From Isoetes taiwanensis (Eukaryota; Streptophyta; Lycopodiopsida; Isoetales; Isoetaceae): 64,000 nucleotides of DNA. Both the position numbers and the translations under genes were made by a program. Under the pieces are notes generated by a model. That model searched no databases, was not told the origin of the DNA, and was given only the letters and a program-made list of their open reading frames with translations. The stretch spans positions 684,213-748,212 of the forward strand of contig JAJEKV010000073.1 of NCBI GenBank assembly GCA_021234155.1, in the 5' to 3' direction. Below, one piece after another: positions 11,712 through 22,905 of this stretch. The stretch's first letter is position 1. Each line of letters starts with the position of its first letter.

Positions 11712-12008
11712 AGTTATATGGCACCTGAGGCTTTGGACGGATGTTACGGGGCAGAAATCGATGTGTGGAGTGCTGGCCTCGTTCTTTATGAGATGCTCTC
11801 GGGTGTCCAGATGTTTCCATATAACGACTCACTCAAAGAGCTTGTTGATCATGTACGCTACCAAATAATCGATCTTGAGAGGCTAAATGTGTCGGAAGAG
11901 GCTAAGGATATCATCTATTGCATGTTGCGTAGAGATCCAAAACAACGGCCTACATTTTCTCAAATATCACGACATCGCTGGTTTTGGTTTACAAGGCATG
12001 CACAATAA
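11712..12008 (+). pseudogene. Ser/Thr protein kinase C-lobe fragment 1
   Basis: An open stretch encodes the last part of a eukaryotic protein kinase: YMAPEAL (the APE motif after the activation loop), AEIDVWSAGLVLYEML (subdomain IX), then RDPKQRPTFSQI...HRWF (subdomain XI) and a stop. The N-lobe, catalytic loop and DFG are absent because the Gypsy LTR replaces everything upstream from 11,711. The long open frame that runs in from 11,457 is therefore an artificial LTR-kinase fusion. The motifs suit a CAMK/SnRK-like kinase, but the fragment is too short to be sure. It is nearly identical to 16,505-16,801. Confidence 0.85.
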
Positions 12009-12235
12009 ATCAACAATACACTACATTTGTGCATACATCTTCTTTTTCTTCTCGATGATCTAGGTTTCATCTATTTGTACATACATCTCCATTCTTCTAT
12101 GTTGGAGGATTTATGAAAAGTTTATAAAGCCAACAAATGTGGCATTTTACGATATATATCATTCCCCATTGACAACTTACTTTTCATGTGTACGTGTACA
12201 TTGCAAAATTCATTTTATCATGGCACTAGAAAAGG

Positions 12236-12254
12236 TGCCCAGCGTTGTTGGGCA
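12236..12254. repeat. Hairpin, 8-bp stem (copy 1 of 5)
   Basis: TGCCCAGC-GTT-GTTGGGCA, an inverted repeat with a 3-base loop. Equivalent hairpins occur at 13,762-13,780, 15,059-15,077, 17,004-17,022 and 17,343-17,361. Three of the five have a perfect 8-bp stem; this one has a single G-T pair and the third copy is weakened. Confidence 0.8.
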
Positions 12255-13025
12255 TTCTGCCAAGCATAGATTCAAAAACTACTACTGAAGGTAATGAATT
12301 TAGATTGAGAACATAAATAGCCTAAGATATGCAAGAATGTACAAAATGAGTTAAATTGGCATCGCAAAAGGATGTTGTTTTGATTTGGAAAGTGTGATGT
12401 GTGGCTGTAGGATTGGAAGGTGTGGTTTGTGTTCGTTTGTCATCAATTTCCTTTTTCCAATGTACTTAAACAATGATTTTATAAGTTTTTAAGGGTCTTG
12501 AATTGCTTATCTTTGGGTTTGGGTGCAAGAGAAGAACATATTTTGACTATGGCAAGAAGATTTGTGGACACCACATCTACCACCGTATGCTTGTGGCAAA
12601 TATGGTAATGGTAATATTTTGATTTATAAAGACATTGGATATTATTTCAAGTTAAACTTAGTAGAGGCATTGTACAAAATAAGTTTTTTAATCAAATTGT
12701 AGATGTCGATGCAAGAGTTATAGGCCTTAAATATTATGTTTGCATTCTTTTGCAACCTTAGACTCACTACAGATTCAAAATTGGCAGCAGCGTTGCAAAT
12801 CTTCTTTAATGTGGATGCAGACTGGAGGGACTATGGAAGCAAACTCAAACCTGTGGCTTGAATGGTTGGAGAAATGATAGAAACATATTTTTTCAAAGAA
12901 TTGCCCAAGCTTAGACCTTGGCAATGATGTGAAGGTTTGACCTTCAATGCTCCATAAAGTGGTTGCCACGTGAATAATAGCAAGCCATTTTCACTTACAA
13001 CCCTTGCACTACATGGTTTGCCCGT

Positions 13026-13378
13026 TAAAAAATCTATTCTATTCTATTCTATTCCCTTGCATATTGTTTGTTTTAACATCTGCCATAAATCTTGCTATGA
13101 TTCCTCATTTCCTACAAACATATTACAGGATTTGTATTTCTGAGTACACTATACAAATTAGGAATCTTTTTCTCCCTCAATATGTTAGAGAGATAATCTT
13201 GATGAATGCTACATCCTCTATTTCCTACCGTACCAAACATAAAAGAGTGCAAATATTTGTTCAAAATGTTCAATCCAAAAGCAAGCATCTTGCTCATGCT
13301 ATTAATACATCAATACATGAGGAGGTATTGCATGAGGATATATTGTTGAGCATTTATGAGAATAGAATAGAATAGAAA
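13026..13378. repeat. Segment bounded by inverted ATTCT microsatellites
   Basis: Left border (TATTC)4 and right border (GAATA)3 face each other about 330 bp apart. The same arrangement recurs in the second tandem copy (about 14,520-14,875), and the right border alone recurs near 17,935. It could be a foldback or MITE-like unit, but no target duplication was found. Confidence 0.5.
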
Positions 13379-15029
13379 TGAGAAGCCCGTCAACTTTCAT
13401 GAAGAGATCATGTAGTGCACACCTTGAAATTATTGGCTTCCTAAGAAACAACATCCTTGGACACCTTTTTTTGTGAAATTTAATGCTTCAGAACAACGGC
13501 CTACATTTTCTCAAATATCACGACATCGCTGGTTTTGGTTTACAAGGCATGCACAATAAATCAAGAATACATCTTCTTCTTGATGATGTAAGTTTCATCT
13601 ATTTGTACATACATCTCCATTCTTCTATGTTGGAGGATTTATCAAGAGTTTATAAAGCCAACAAATGTGGCATTTTACAATATATCATTCCCCATTGACA
13701 ATTTATTTTTCATGTGTATGTGTACATTGCAAAATTCATTTTATCATGGCACTAGAAAAAGTGCCCAGCGTCGCTGGGCATTCTGTCAGGCATAGATTCA
13801 AAAACTACTACTGAAGACAATGAATTTAGATTGAGAACATAAATAAGATATGCAAGAATGTACAAAATGAGTTAAATTGGCATCTCAAAAGGATGTTGTT
13901 TTGATTTGGAAAGTATGATGTGGCTGTAGGATTGGAAGGTGTGGTTTGTGTTCGTTTGTCATCAATTTCCTTTTTCCAATGTACTTAAACAATGATTTTA
14001 TAAGTTTTAAAGGGTCTTGAATTGCTTATCTTTGGGTTTGGGTGCAAGAGAAGAACATATTTTGACTATGGCAAGAAGATTTGTGGACACCACTGCTTGT
14101 GGCAAATATGGTAATGGTAATATTTTGATTTATAAAGACATTGGATACTATTCCAAGTTAAACTTAGTAGAGGCATTGTACAAAATAAGTTTTCTAATCA
14201 AATTGTAGATGCCGATGCAAGAGTTATAGGCCTTAAATATTATGTTTGACCTTAGACTCACTACAGATTCAAAATTGGCAGCAGCGTTGCAAATCTTCTT
14301 TAATGTGGATGCAGACTGGAGGGACTATGGAAGCAAACTCAAACCTGTGGCTTGAATGGTTGGAGAAATGATAGAAACATATTTTTTCAAAGAATTGCCC
14401 AAGCTTAGACCTTGGCAATGATGTGAAGGTTTGACCTTCAATGCTCCATAAAGTGGTTGCCACGTGAATAATAGCAAGCCATTTTCACTTACAACCCTTG
14501 CACTACATGGTTTGTCCGTTTAAAAATCTATTCTATTCTATTCTATTCCCTTGCATATTGTCTGTTTTAACATCTGCCATAAATCTTGCTATGATTCATC
14601 ATTTCCTACAAACATATTACAGGATTTGTATTTCTGAGTACACTATACAAATTAGGAATCTTTTTCTCCCTCAATATGTTAGAGAGATAATCTTGATGAT
14701 GCTACATCCTCTATTTCCTACCGTACCAAACATAAAAGAGTGCAAATATTTGTTCAAAATGTTCAATCCAAAAGCAAGCATCTTGCTCATGCTATTAATA
14801 CATCAATACATGAGGAGGTATTGCATGAGGATATATTGTTGAGCATTTATGAGAATAGAATAGAATAGAAATGAGAAGCCCGTCAACTTTCATGAAGAGA
14901 TCATGTCGTGCACACCTTGAAATTATTGGCTTCCTAAGAAACAACATCCTTGGACACCTTTTTTTTTGTGAAATTTGACGCTTCAAGAAAATACAAAATG
15001 AATTAAATTGGCATCGCAAAAGGATGTTG

Positions 15030-15705
15030 TTTTGATTTTATCATGGCACTAGAAAAAGTGCCTAGCGTTGCTGGGTGTTCTGTTAGGCATAGATTCAAAA
15101 ACTACTACTGAAGACAATGAATTTAGATTGAGAACATAAATAAGATATGCAAGAATGTACAAAATGAGTTAAATTGGCATCGCAAAAGGATGTTGTTTTG
15201 ATTTGGAAAGTGTGATGTGGCTATATAGGATTAGAAGGTGTGGTTTGCGTTTGTTTCTCATCAATTTCCTTTTCCCAATGTACTTAAACAACGATTTTAT
15301 AAGTTTAAAAGGGTCTTGAATTGCTTATCTTTGGGTTTGGGTGCAAGAGAAGAGCATATTTTGACTATGGCAAGAAGATTTGTGGACACCACATCTACCA
15401 CCGTATGCTTGTGGCAAATATGGTAATAATGGTAATATTTTGATTTATAAAGACATTGGATATTATTTCAAGTTAAACTTAGTAGAGGCATTGTACAAAA
15501 TAAGTTTTCTAATCAAATTGTAGATGCCGATGCAAGAGTTATAGGCCTTAAATAAAGTGCCTCTATGTTTGCATTCTTTTGCAACCTTAGACTCACTATA
15601 GATTCAAAATTAGCAGCGGCGTTGCAAATCTTCTTTAACGTGGACGCAGACTGGAGGGACTATGGGAGCAACCTCAAACCTGTGGCTTGAATGGTTGGAG
15701 GATCG
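15030..15705 (+). repeat. Third, partial copy of kinase 3'-flank repeat
   Basis: It begins at ATTTTATCATGGCAC and follows the tandem copies through the hairpin (15,059), the GGTTTGGGTGCAAGAG block and part of the AGATTCAAAATTAGCAGC block, then breaks off near 15,705. It is more diverged than the first two copies. Confidence 0.8.
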
Positions 15706-16280
15706 TCTCGTGACATTGCTACACTAGAAGAGACATGAGAGGTGTAATTTCTGTTGAAGGCACCTCATGAACATGCACAAACGAGTCTGAATGGGTGAAA
15801 ACTTGAAGTATAAATTTTTGCATTGTTACACAAGAGTATAACCTAGACACATGCTCTAAAAACTAGAATCCAAGCTAACGATTTGCACTACTTTTTCAAT
15901 GGCACCACTCCCAGCTACAAGGCAAAATACTTTTCCGAAAAAGCACCACTCTCGGTGGGCTGGTTTGATCTCAAATGCTTCTAAAACAACTTTGCCCGAT
16001 AAGCGGCATGGTAGTCTTTGGTAGTCTTTGGGATTTACGCTAAAAAGCCGCTACGTACGTTAGGTGGACACTACGTTAGGTTTCACTTAGAAACCCACGG
16101 ACGAGAAAAGACAGGAAATGGAAAGTCTTGAAAATGTTAGCGGGTCTTGAAAAGGTCGAACATTTGCACTTTCAACAAAATAAAAGGACATTTTGCATTA
16201 TCTCCCGAGATTTTACAAAAAGCGGACATTTCTAAATCAGGTTTTGCAAGCGACATTCTTAGCAGACGAAGAAGACTGCG
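15706..16280. other. Unique sequence upstream of kinase pseudogene
   Basis: No coding frame was recognised. As it directly precedes the kinase start at 16,281 it may contain the original 5' flank or promoter of that gene. No clear TATA box or start-site signal was assigned. Confidence 0.4.
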
Positions 16281-16801
16281 ATGGAGGAGGCCATGAAGAC
16301 TGCAATAGAAAACTCCTTCAAGATTCACCAACATAAGATACTGGGTGGAGGAGGAATGGGCGAGGTAAAGTTGTGTACACATCTTGAAAGCGGAAAGAAA
16401 CTAGCCTGCAAAATTATCGCCAAGAGGAATCTGGGAACTTTGGATTATCAGAATTTATTGACTCTCAAGACACCTTCTCCAAGATTAAGATTGTGGGAAC
16501 GCCCAGTTATATGGCACCTGAGGCTTTGGATGGATGTTATGGGGCAGAAATCGATGTGTGGAGCGCTGGCCTCGTTCTTTATGAGATGCTCTCGGGGGTC
16601 CAGATGTTTCCCTATAACGACTCACTCAAAGAGCTTGTTGATCATGTACGCTACCAACTAATCGATCTTGAGAGGCTAAATGTGTCGGAAGAGGCTAAGG
16701 ATATCATCTATCGCATGCTGCGTAGAGATCCAAAACAACGGCCTACATTTTCTCAAATATCACGACATCGCTGGTTTTGGTTTACAAGGCATGCACAATA
16801 A
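16281..16801 (+). pseudogene. Ser/Thr kinase pseudogene with deleted core
   Basis: The N-terminal frame from ATG at 16,281 gives the start of a kinase domain with a glycine loop (GGGGMGEV) and the ATP-binding Lys in LACKIIAKR. It then jumps, with a frame change, to NFGLSEF, the position of DFG with Asn for Asp, and GTPSYMAPEAL, and runs to RDPKQRPTFSQISRHRWFWF and a stop at 16,801. The helix C to catalytic-loop region (about 110 residues in a normal kinase), including the catalytic Asp, is missing. The protein would be inactive and is also out of frame. This is the most complete of at least three kinase copies here and shows that the family spread after the gene had decayed or as parts of a repeat. 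Confidence 0.85.
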
Positions 16802-17800
16802 ATCAAGAATACATCTTCTTCTTGATGATGTAAGTTTCATCTATTTGTACATACATCTCCATTCTTCTATGTTGGAGGATTTATCAAAAGTTTATAAAGC
16901 CAACAAATGTGGCATTTTACGATATATCATTCCCCATTGACAACTTACTTTTCGTGTGTATGTGTACATTGCAAAATTCATTTTATCATGGCACTAGAAA
17001 AGGTGCCCAGCGTTGCTGGGCATTCTGCCAAGCATAGATTCAAAAACTACTACTAAAGGTAATGAATTTAGATTGAGAACATAAATAGCCTAAGATATGC
17101 AAGAATGTACAAAATGAGTTAAATTGGCATCGCACAATAAATCAAGAATACATCTTCTTCTTGATGATGTAAGTTTCATCTATTTGTACATACATCTCCA
17201 TTCTTCTATGTTGGAGGATTTATCAAAAGTTTATAAAGCCAACAAATGTGGCATTTTACGATATATCATTCCCCATTGACAACTTACTTTTCGTGTGTAT
17301 GTGTACATTGCAAAATTCATTTTATCATGGCACTAGAAAAAGTGCCCAGCGTTGCTGGGCATTCTGTCAGGCATAGATTCAAAAACTACTACTGAAGACA
17401 ATGAATTTAGATTGAGAACATAAATAAGATATGCAAGAATGTACAAAATGAGTTAAATTGGCATCTCAAAAGGATGTTGTTTTGATTTGGAAAGTGTGAT
17501 GTGGCTATAGGATTGGAAGGTGTGGTTTGTGTTTGTTTCTCATCAATTTCCTTTTTCCAATGTACTTAAACAACGATTTTATAAGTTTAAAAAGGTCTTG
17601 AATTGCTTATCTTTGGGTTTGGGTGCAAACGAAGAACATATTTTGACTATGGCAAGAAGATTTGTGGACACCACATCTACCACCGTATGCTTGTGGCAAA
17701 TATGGTAATGGTAATATTTTGATTTATAAAGACATTGGATATTATTTCAAGTTAAACTTAGTAGAGGCATTGTACAAAATAAGTTTTCTAATCAAATTGT
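16802..17800 (+). repeat. Two further kinase 3'-flank copies
   Basis: The flank runs 16,802-17,133 and restarts at 17,133 with CACAATAAATCAAGAATACA, the sequence that directly follows the kinase stop. The second copy then continues to about 17,800. Each has the hairpin with a perfect stem. The restart point marks an internal tandem duplication of about 340 bp. Confidence 0.85.
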
Positions 17801-18065
17801 GGGTGAAGGCTTCGAAATCCCCAATAGCTCTAACCAGTGCATCTATTTCCAAAAGCAAGCACCTTGCTCATGCTATTAATACATTAATACATGAAGAGGT
17901 ATTGCATGAGGATATATTGTTGAGCATTTATGAGAATAGAATAGAATAGAAATGAGAAGCCGATCAACTTTCATGAAGAGATCATGTAGTGCACACCTTG
18001 AAATTATTGGCTTCCTAAGAAACAACATCCTTGTACACCTTTTTTTGTGAAATTTAATGCTTCAT
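17801..18065 (+). repeat. Fragment of microsatellite-bounded block
   Basis: After a break at about 17,800 the sequence rejoins the block seen at 13,275-13,486 and 14,770-14,985, from AAAAGCAAGCACCTTGCTCA to the T-rich end. The left ATTCT border is absent, the right one present. Confidence 0.75.
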
Positions 18066-18410
18066 ACTGTATAGTCCATCGAAGAGTTTCAACCATTATT
18101 CCGCTAAGCCACTTGTCAAACATCCTAAAATTATAAAGCCACGAACTTCTAATTTATAATGTACAACATACTAAAAGCACCTTAATAAACACAACTAAAG
18201 TACAGTCTATAGCTTTTCTAGGCAGTAAACTTGTGTAGAGGATAGTGTCTCTAATGTCTAGCAGCAGTTGCAATGTTGTTAAGTAACTAATGCCATTGTG
18301 AGTGAAATTCACGTGTTGCCGGTGAGCTCGAGTGTAATCCTTATTTTGGTAATGTTCTAGCCGAGCATGAATTTTATTTCTAATATATGCTAACAGGAAC
18401 CATTAAGGGC
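18066..18410. other. Non-coding spacer
   Basis: AT-rich sequence without a recognised gene or repeat. Confidence 0.4.
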
Positions 18411-19110
18411 AAATTGTATAAATACTGCTATTTTTTTGCAAAATTGTGAAAACGCCCCCGCGTTAGGGGTATTTTTAATAAAATGGCCATAACTTTCTTC
18501 TGACGATCCAAATAGAAATGTGCTCTTCAGATGAATTGTATATGAGATGATATCTTTCCATTCAAGCTAAAATCACTTGAATTGGAGTTTTTTTTTTCTT
18601 CGGTGGCAAGATATTTAGATTTTATTAATAAGAAATGGTATACAACCTTATTTATAAGCCTCTCAACAGGCTAGATGGGAAATATTTGCACCACACCCAA
18701 GAGAGAGGAAAGGTTAGACGCTACCTAACTTAGTACTAAAATCAAGACACCTCTACATCTTCTCTACTACAACTGGTACTACAGCGGACTCTTGAATTGG
18801 AGTATGTTATTTTTTAAACACAAATACATCGTAAATAGGGGTATATTTACAATTTGCCCTATTATTAATATGTCATTGTCGTCATTATTACTATTAGTAT
18901 GTGTTGAACATATATTGATAGCCATTTTATAACATTCCATTATATTAGTGAGCATAACAAGAGTATGTTAATGTGGAGAAGTTGTTGCAATTATGATGCA
19001 TGATAGGGAACATGTTGAGCAAAAAGTTAAAGGTAAGATGACCTTCAGTTAGGCTCTTCTAACTGAGGCAACTTCACTGGAAATCCAGCTGTAGCAATCC
19101 AACTTGAAAT
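18411..19110. repeat. AT-rich interspersed repeat, copy 1
   Basis: It shares long stretches with 19,480-20,400 and 23,187-24,100, for example GCAAAATTGTGAAAA and ACATTCCATTATATTAGTG. This copy lacks the SINE-like insertion of the other two and carries a LINE fragment at 18,588-18,790. Confidence 0.8.
18588..18790 (-). mobile_element. 5'-truncated LINE fragment with target duplication
   Basis: A 203-bp insertion starts with a T run (a poly(A) tail on the minus strand) and is flanked by the 12-bp direct repeat CTTGAATTGGAG (18,576-18,587 and 18,791-18,802). The empty site can be read at 19,690 and 23,350, where the repeat runs through uninterrupted. This fits target-primed insertion of a short 3' end. 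Confidence 0.85.
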
Positions 19111-19217
19111 CTAACAATGCTGTAACAATGCATTTACTTGCCTTCTTCCATTGCAGTGCAGACATTCTTGTGCATGCTCACACGAGGACCATTTAAAAAC
19201 AATATACATGATGTTGC
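19111..19217. other. Short spacer between repeat copies
   Basis: Contains no recognised feature. The sequence shared with 22,905 begins at about 19,215. Confidence 0.4.
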
Positions 19218-19625
19218 CTCCATCCTCATTGTTCGGGCAACCAAATAAATACAAACACAATCGTCACAAACAAGGCACTTATTATATTCACCACCGTAGA
19301 TATGAGTTTTTGCAATGCATGTTACACCTTTGTTTTAATAGTCATAAAACATTGTGCAAGCCATTTGCATCCTATTGGAGCTCAGATGTTATCTTAAAAG
19401 TCCCTGGCAATATTAGTTTGCATCTGAATTACAATGATGAATTAAAGTAGCTCATCTAAATCACAATGATGAATTAAGTACAATGATGAATTGTATAAAT
19501 AGCGCTATTTGTTTGCAAAATTGTGAAAATGCCCCAGTGTTAGGGATATTTTTGATAAAATGGGCATAACTTTCTTCTGATGATCCAAATAGAAATGTGT
19601 TCTTCAGATGAATTGTATATGAGAT

Positions 19626-19671
19626 GAATTCTATTCTATTCTATTCTATTCTATTCTATTCTATTCTATTT
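19626..19671. repeat. (ATTCT)n microsatellite
   Basis: About nine pentanucleotide units, found only in copy 2; the equivalent place in copy 3 (about 23,320) reads GATATCTTTATG without the array. Confidence 0.95.
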
Positions 19672-20001
19672 ATGTTCAAGCCAAAATCACTTGAATTGGA
19701 GTCTGGAATCACAAATGTTATTTTTTAAACACAAATAAATCATAAATAGGGATATTTTTACAATTTGCCCTATTATTATTATGTCATTATCGTCATTATT
19801 ATTATTAGTATGTCTTGAACATATATTGATAGGCCATTTTATAACATTCCATTATATTAGTGAGCATAACAAGAGTATGTTAATGTGGAGAAGTTGTTGC
19901 AATTATGATGCATGATAATGTTGAGCAAAGAGTTAAAGGTAAGATGACCTTCAGTTGGGCTCTTCTAAATGTGGCAACTTCACTGGAACTTGATGTTTTT
20001 C

Positions 20002-20275
20002 TTCGCCGTCAGTTCGATCCCTTGGCTCCTACCTCCAGGAGGTTTTGGATCTGCGGACTCACCTCTTCCCCCGGGCGCCTACCTGAGGTGCCGGGAATTC
20101 ATGTATATTTGTACAGTTGCCAACAGGCTTGTTGCTGCGACGGTTTTTCCCTCCTAAGGGGGGGTTTTTTTAATCCGGGTAGCAACGGGCTTGCTGCACC
20201 CGTGTAATTTGGGTCCCATAGGCCGATTGGCCTCCGCGGACGATAAAAGAACCTTCCTTCCTTCCTTCTGACTAT
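20002..20275. mobile_element. SINE-like insertion, copy in repeat 2
   Basis: A GC-rich block in AT-rich surroundings has a Pol III B-box-like AGTTCGATCC at 20,011-20,020, a mixed-sequence body and a (CTTC)n tail. It is bounded by an imperfect 30-bp direct repeat (GGCAACTT...CTTGATGTTTTTC; 19,972-20,001 and 20,276-20,306). No clear A box was seen, so the 5' end may be truncated. The SINE call is an inference from the B box, simple tail and direct repeats. Confidence 0.55.
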
Positions 20276-20400
20276 GGCAACTTAACACTGGAACTTGATG
20301 TTTTTCATCATCTCAATGTTTAGATAAATTTCTCATATGATGAATATGGTCGTCACTTATTTTTGGAACATGTGTACTATTTAGGGTCGCATTAACATTT

Positions 20401-22905
20401 TTTTTTTTGGGAAGGACGAACAAAAAAGTTTATTAATCAGCAAGAATAAGTACAAAATGAATATTTCTCATCTAGTTGTATAAGCACAAGAGGGTGCTGC
20501 TGGAACACGAGCCTGCGATACCATGTGCTTACTCCATACTAGATAAGTAAAAGGAGAGAAGGCTCTGCTTAAGAGGCTAAGCATATTGAACCTGTAACGG
20601 CGTCAAATCCGATGTGACTACTGGAATCTCAGGAGAGTTTGAAGATGTAACTTGGGCCTTCGACAAAACAGCATTATCTTCAACCAAGTCAGCCCACTGG
20701 AGTGGAGCAAAGCGACCACATGCAACAGAAGGAGCAGAATCATGTATAGCAAGTGCTGAGGAGATCTGGGATGCAGAGATGTTACAACCCTTAGCTAACT
20801 TTCGAGGTTGATGAAGAGCAGGTGGATGTTTAGGTGGAGGGTGGGCACCACGACGATCAATGTCCATGTACTGCCCACAAACCTCTTCAACTTGCTCTTG
20901 CGACCTCTGAATTTCATCCAACCTTTGCCTCTGTTGATCCAGCAGCAGAGGCGTGGGACCAGCAGCTGGAATAGATGTAGAGGAAGTCACAGGGGGACGA
21001 GAGACATCCATTGAAGAAGGAGCAGAGCTAGGAGTAGGATTTGTGGCAGAGGCAACTAGAGGAGCCTGCTGATAAGACTTACGATACTGAGCAAAGAGAG
21101 GGGCCTCAGGGAACATGAGAGCCAGCTCTGGGCCATTTAACGATCATAGCTTGAATGGAAAGAACATGGGTCCACTTTGAACAACAATTATCTGAGGCAG
21201 ATCACGATGAATGGGGCGTGCTACACAAATCTTAGTAATGCCATTGGTTATAGAATGTTGCAGATAAAGCCCAATCTCACTAGCAATGGCAGAAATGAAC
21301 TCAGCATCCTGAAACTCTGGAGGAAAATCTTCAATAGCAATCCAGAATGGGGCATGTAAGGCATCTGGCTTACCTGGAAAAGAGCCAGGAACATACTGTT
21401 GATACAACAAGAAATGTTTCCACAGAGGATCAACACCTCGTTCTATGAGCTGAGCCACTGGCTCAGGAGACTCCAACATTAGGAGAAAACAACGTTGATC
21501 TTTGGCCACGAGCTTGATGGATTGATACGCAAGAAGCCCTAATTTGTGTAGATGCCCAGATAACCAAGATCCCACGCGCTTCAGATCTAAGAAGGGGCCA
21601 GTGAAGTAACAAACAACAGAGCATGCAACTAATTGCTCCATATGACAACGGTGAGTCTCATGACTGATCTGCACCACAGGGGCCCCAAAATGCGCAAAGG
21701 TTGACCTGCACTCCTGAACCTCATAAAAAATTTCAGCAGGTGGTAACAAACTATCCATGGAGTCCTGCTTGGCCTGCAACTGCTGAAGATAAGATGCAAC
21801 TTCTTTCTTATTATTGTCCACCATGGTGGCAATAGCCTCTTAGACACGAAATGAGGTGGCTGGAGATGACACACCTTTACATAGCCACTCAGAGAAGCAG
21901 AGACCTGTAACCCTTGCCACTGTGTCAGAAGACCTTCAAGGTGTACAGGTCGAGACATGCGGTGTGGTTGAAGAAAAAGGTATCCCAGACTTGTTCGAGG
22001 GAAGAGGGGGAAACTCCTCCTGCCTTGAAGAACCTCCAACGTGCGTTGGATGTTCTTTTTGTTCAGGAGGGCCTCCTTCATGTGAGAAACTCCCAATATC
22101 TGTTGGGGATGCAACCTGTGTCACATTCTTTTGAGCAGGAACTAGTAATCTCATATTTTCTGAAGAACCAACATTCCAGAATGTGTTGGAGGTGCCTTTG
22201 AAGGTACCAACATTCCAGAAGAACTTTCCAGGGTCACTTGTACCACACTGCCTCTAGAATCATGAGACATACTGTCAGACGCTGGAACACTAAGCTGAGA
22301 AGAGGAGAGAGCAGAAGCTGCTGCCTCGGTTGAACTCGGTACACATATGCTTCTGGAAGAAACAGGAGCATGAGGCAATGCCAATGGATTGAGGTGCATA
22401 GAAGCTTGCCTCTCCTGCGCCTCAGATCCAACTGCCACTAATGATACCAAATTCTTAGGAGAAGAAGGAGCACCTTCACGAGCCAGTTTGTGGGCATCTC
22501 GAATGCTAAACTTTGGAGAATCTAGAGCATATTCTCTTCCACCATTGCCCTGTATTCCATTCGTATTACCAGAGAAGCGTTTGGAAGGACTACGAGTTGC
22601 TTTTGCCATCTCCACTAGAAGGGGCCGAGAATTTAGAGCTCTACAGTCCCCCACAAAAGAGTAACTTCTGAAAAATTTAAACACTGCTGAAAGAATCACT
22701 CCACGAGCTTTCCAACGAGCCCAAGTACGCCTAAAACTGCCACCAAATGCAAGAGTTATGGCAAAAAGAAAATTGCAGCCAAACCCTAACACCGCCAATA
22801 AAGGGCCGGAACTGTCAGGCGAGTTTTAGCTACCAAAACAGTTTAATCATCGTACAAGCTGCAATCAACAGAAAGAGGACGTAACGAGCTTTCCAACCCT
22901 CATTG
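20401..22905 (-). mobile_element. LINE ORF1-type retrocopy lacking ORF2
   Basis: The plus strand begins with a T run at about 20,399 (a poly(A) tail on the minus strand), and the minus strand then carries a broken ORF1-like gene (about 22,798-20,577). No endonuclease or reverse transcriptase is present between the ORF1 stop and the tail; only some 170 bases separate them. It lies exactly between two copies of the AT-rich repeat. No clean target duplication was seen; the right border holds a local duplication of CCACCCTC. Confidence 0.6.
20577..22798 (-). pseudogene. DUF4283-type LINE ORF1 remnant
   Basis: Pieces of one reading direction: 22,798-22,151, 22,154-21,936, 21,824-21,144 and 21,116-20,577, the last three in the same frame and separated by stops, the first shifted. 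The 21,824-21,144 part has a DUF4283-like fold pattern (VVCYFTGPFLDLKRVGSWL ... FWIAIEDFPPEFQDAEFI ... AIASEIGLYL), as in plant L1-like ORF1 proteins, which bind RNA. The N- and C-terminal parts are Ser/Pro-rich and low in complexity, and I see no zinc knuckle. The total would be about 740 residues. A stop (TGA) at 21,144 separates it from the tail region. It could also be a host gene of the same domain family that was retrotransposed; I favour a LINE origin. Confidence 0.55.

Larger units (their letters stand above)
12009..14985 (+). repeat. Two tandem copies of kinase 3'-flank repeat (1,494-bp offset)
   Basis: The flank after kinase fragment 1 (12,009-13,490) is repeated at 13,490-14,985 with an offset of 1,494 bp; a 64-codon minus-strand frame at 12,775-12,969 is identical at 14,269-14,463. 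The second copy starts inside the last codons of the kinase (CAGAACAACGGCCTACATTT at 13,490), so the duplication breakpoint lies in the kinase end. Each copy holds a short hairpin, a GGCTTGAATGGTTGGAG block and paired inverted ATTCT microsatellites. No protein is convincingly encoded. Confidence 0.85.
19218..20400. repeat. AT-rich interspersed repeat, copy 2
   Basis: It is nearly identical to 22,910-24,090, from CTCATTGTTCGGGCAACC onward. It contains a 99-codon frame (19,151-19,450) that recurs at 22,903 but resembles nothing known and is probably chance. It ends against the poly(T) of the LINE ORF1-type retrocopy. Confidence 0.8.

Noticed and set aside
11457-12008. A 183-codon frame that looks like a kinase with a new N-terminus
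   Set aside because: The first 85 codons are minus-strand Gypsy LTR read on the wrong strand; homology to the kinase repeat starts abruptly at 11,712.
12775-14463. Identical 64-codon minus-strand frames at 12,775 and 14,269
   Set aside because: Their identity reflects a recent tandem duplication; the frame lies in repeat sequence with no start context or domain.
19151-19450. 99-codon plus-strand frame repeated at 22,903
   Set aside because: It lies in the AT-rich repeat, has no family resemblance, and the copies differ in start and in length.
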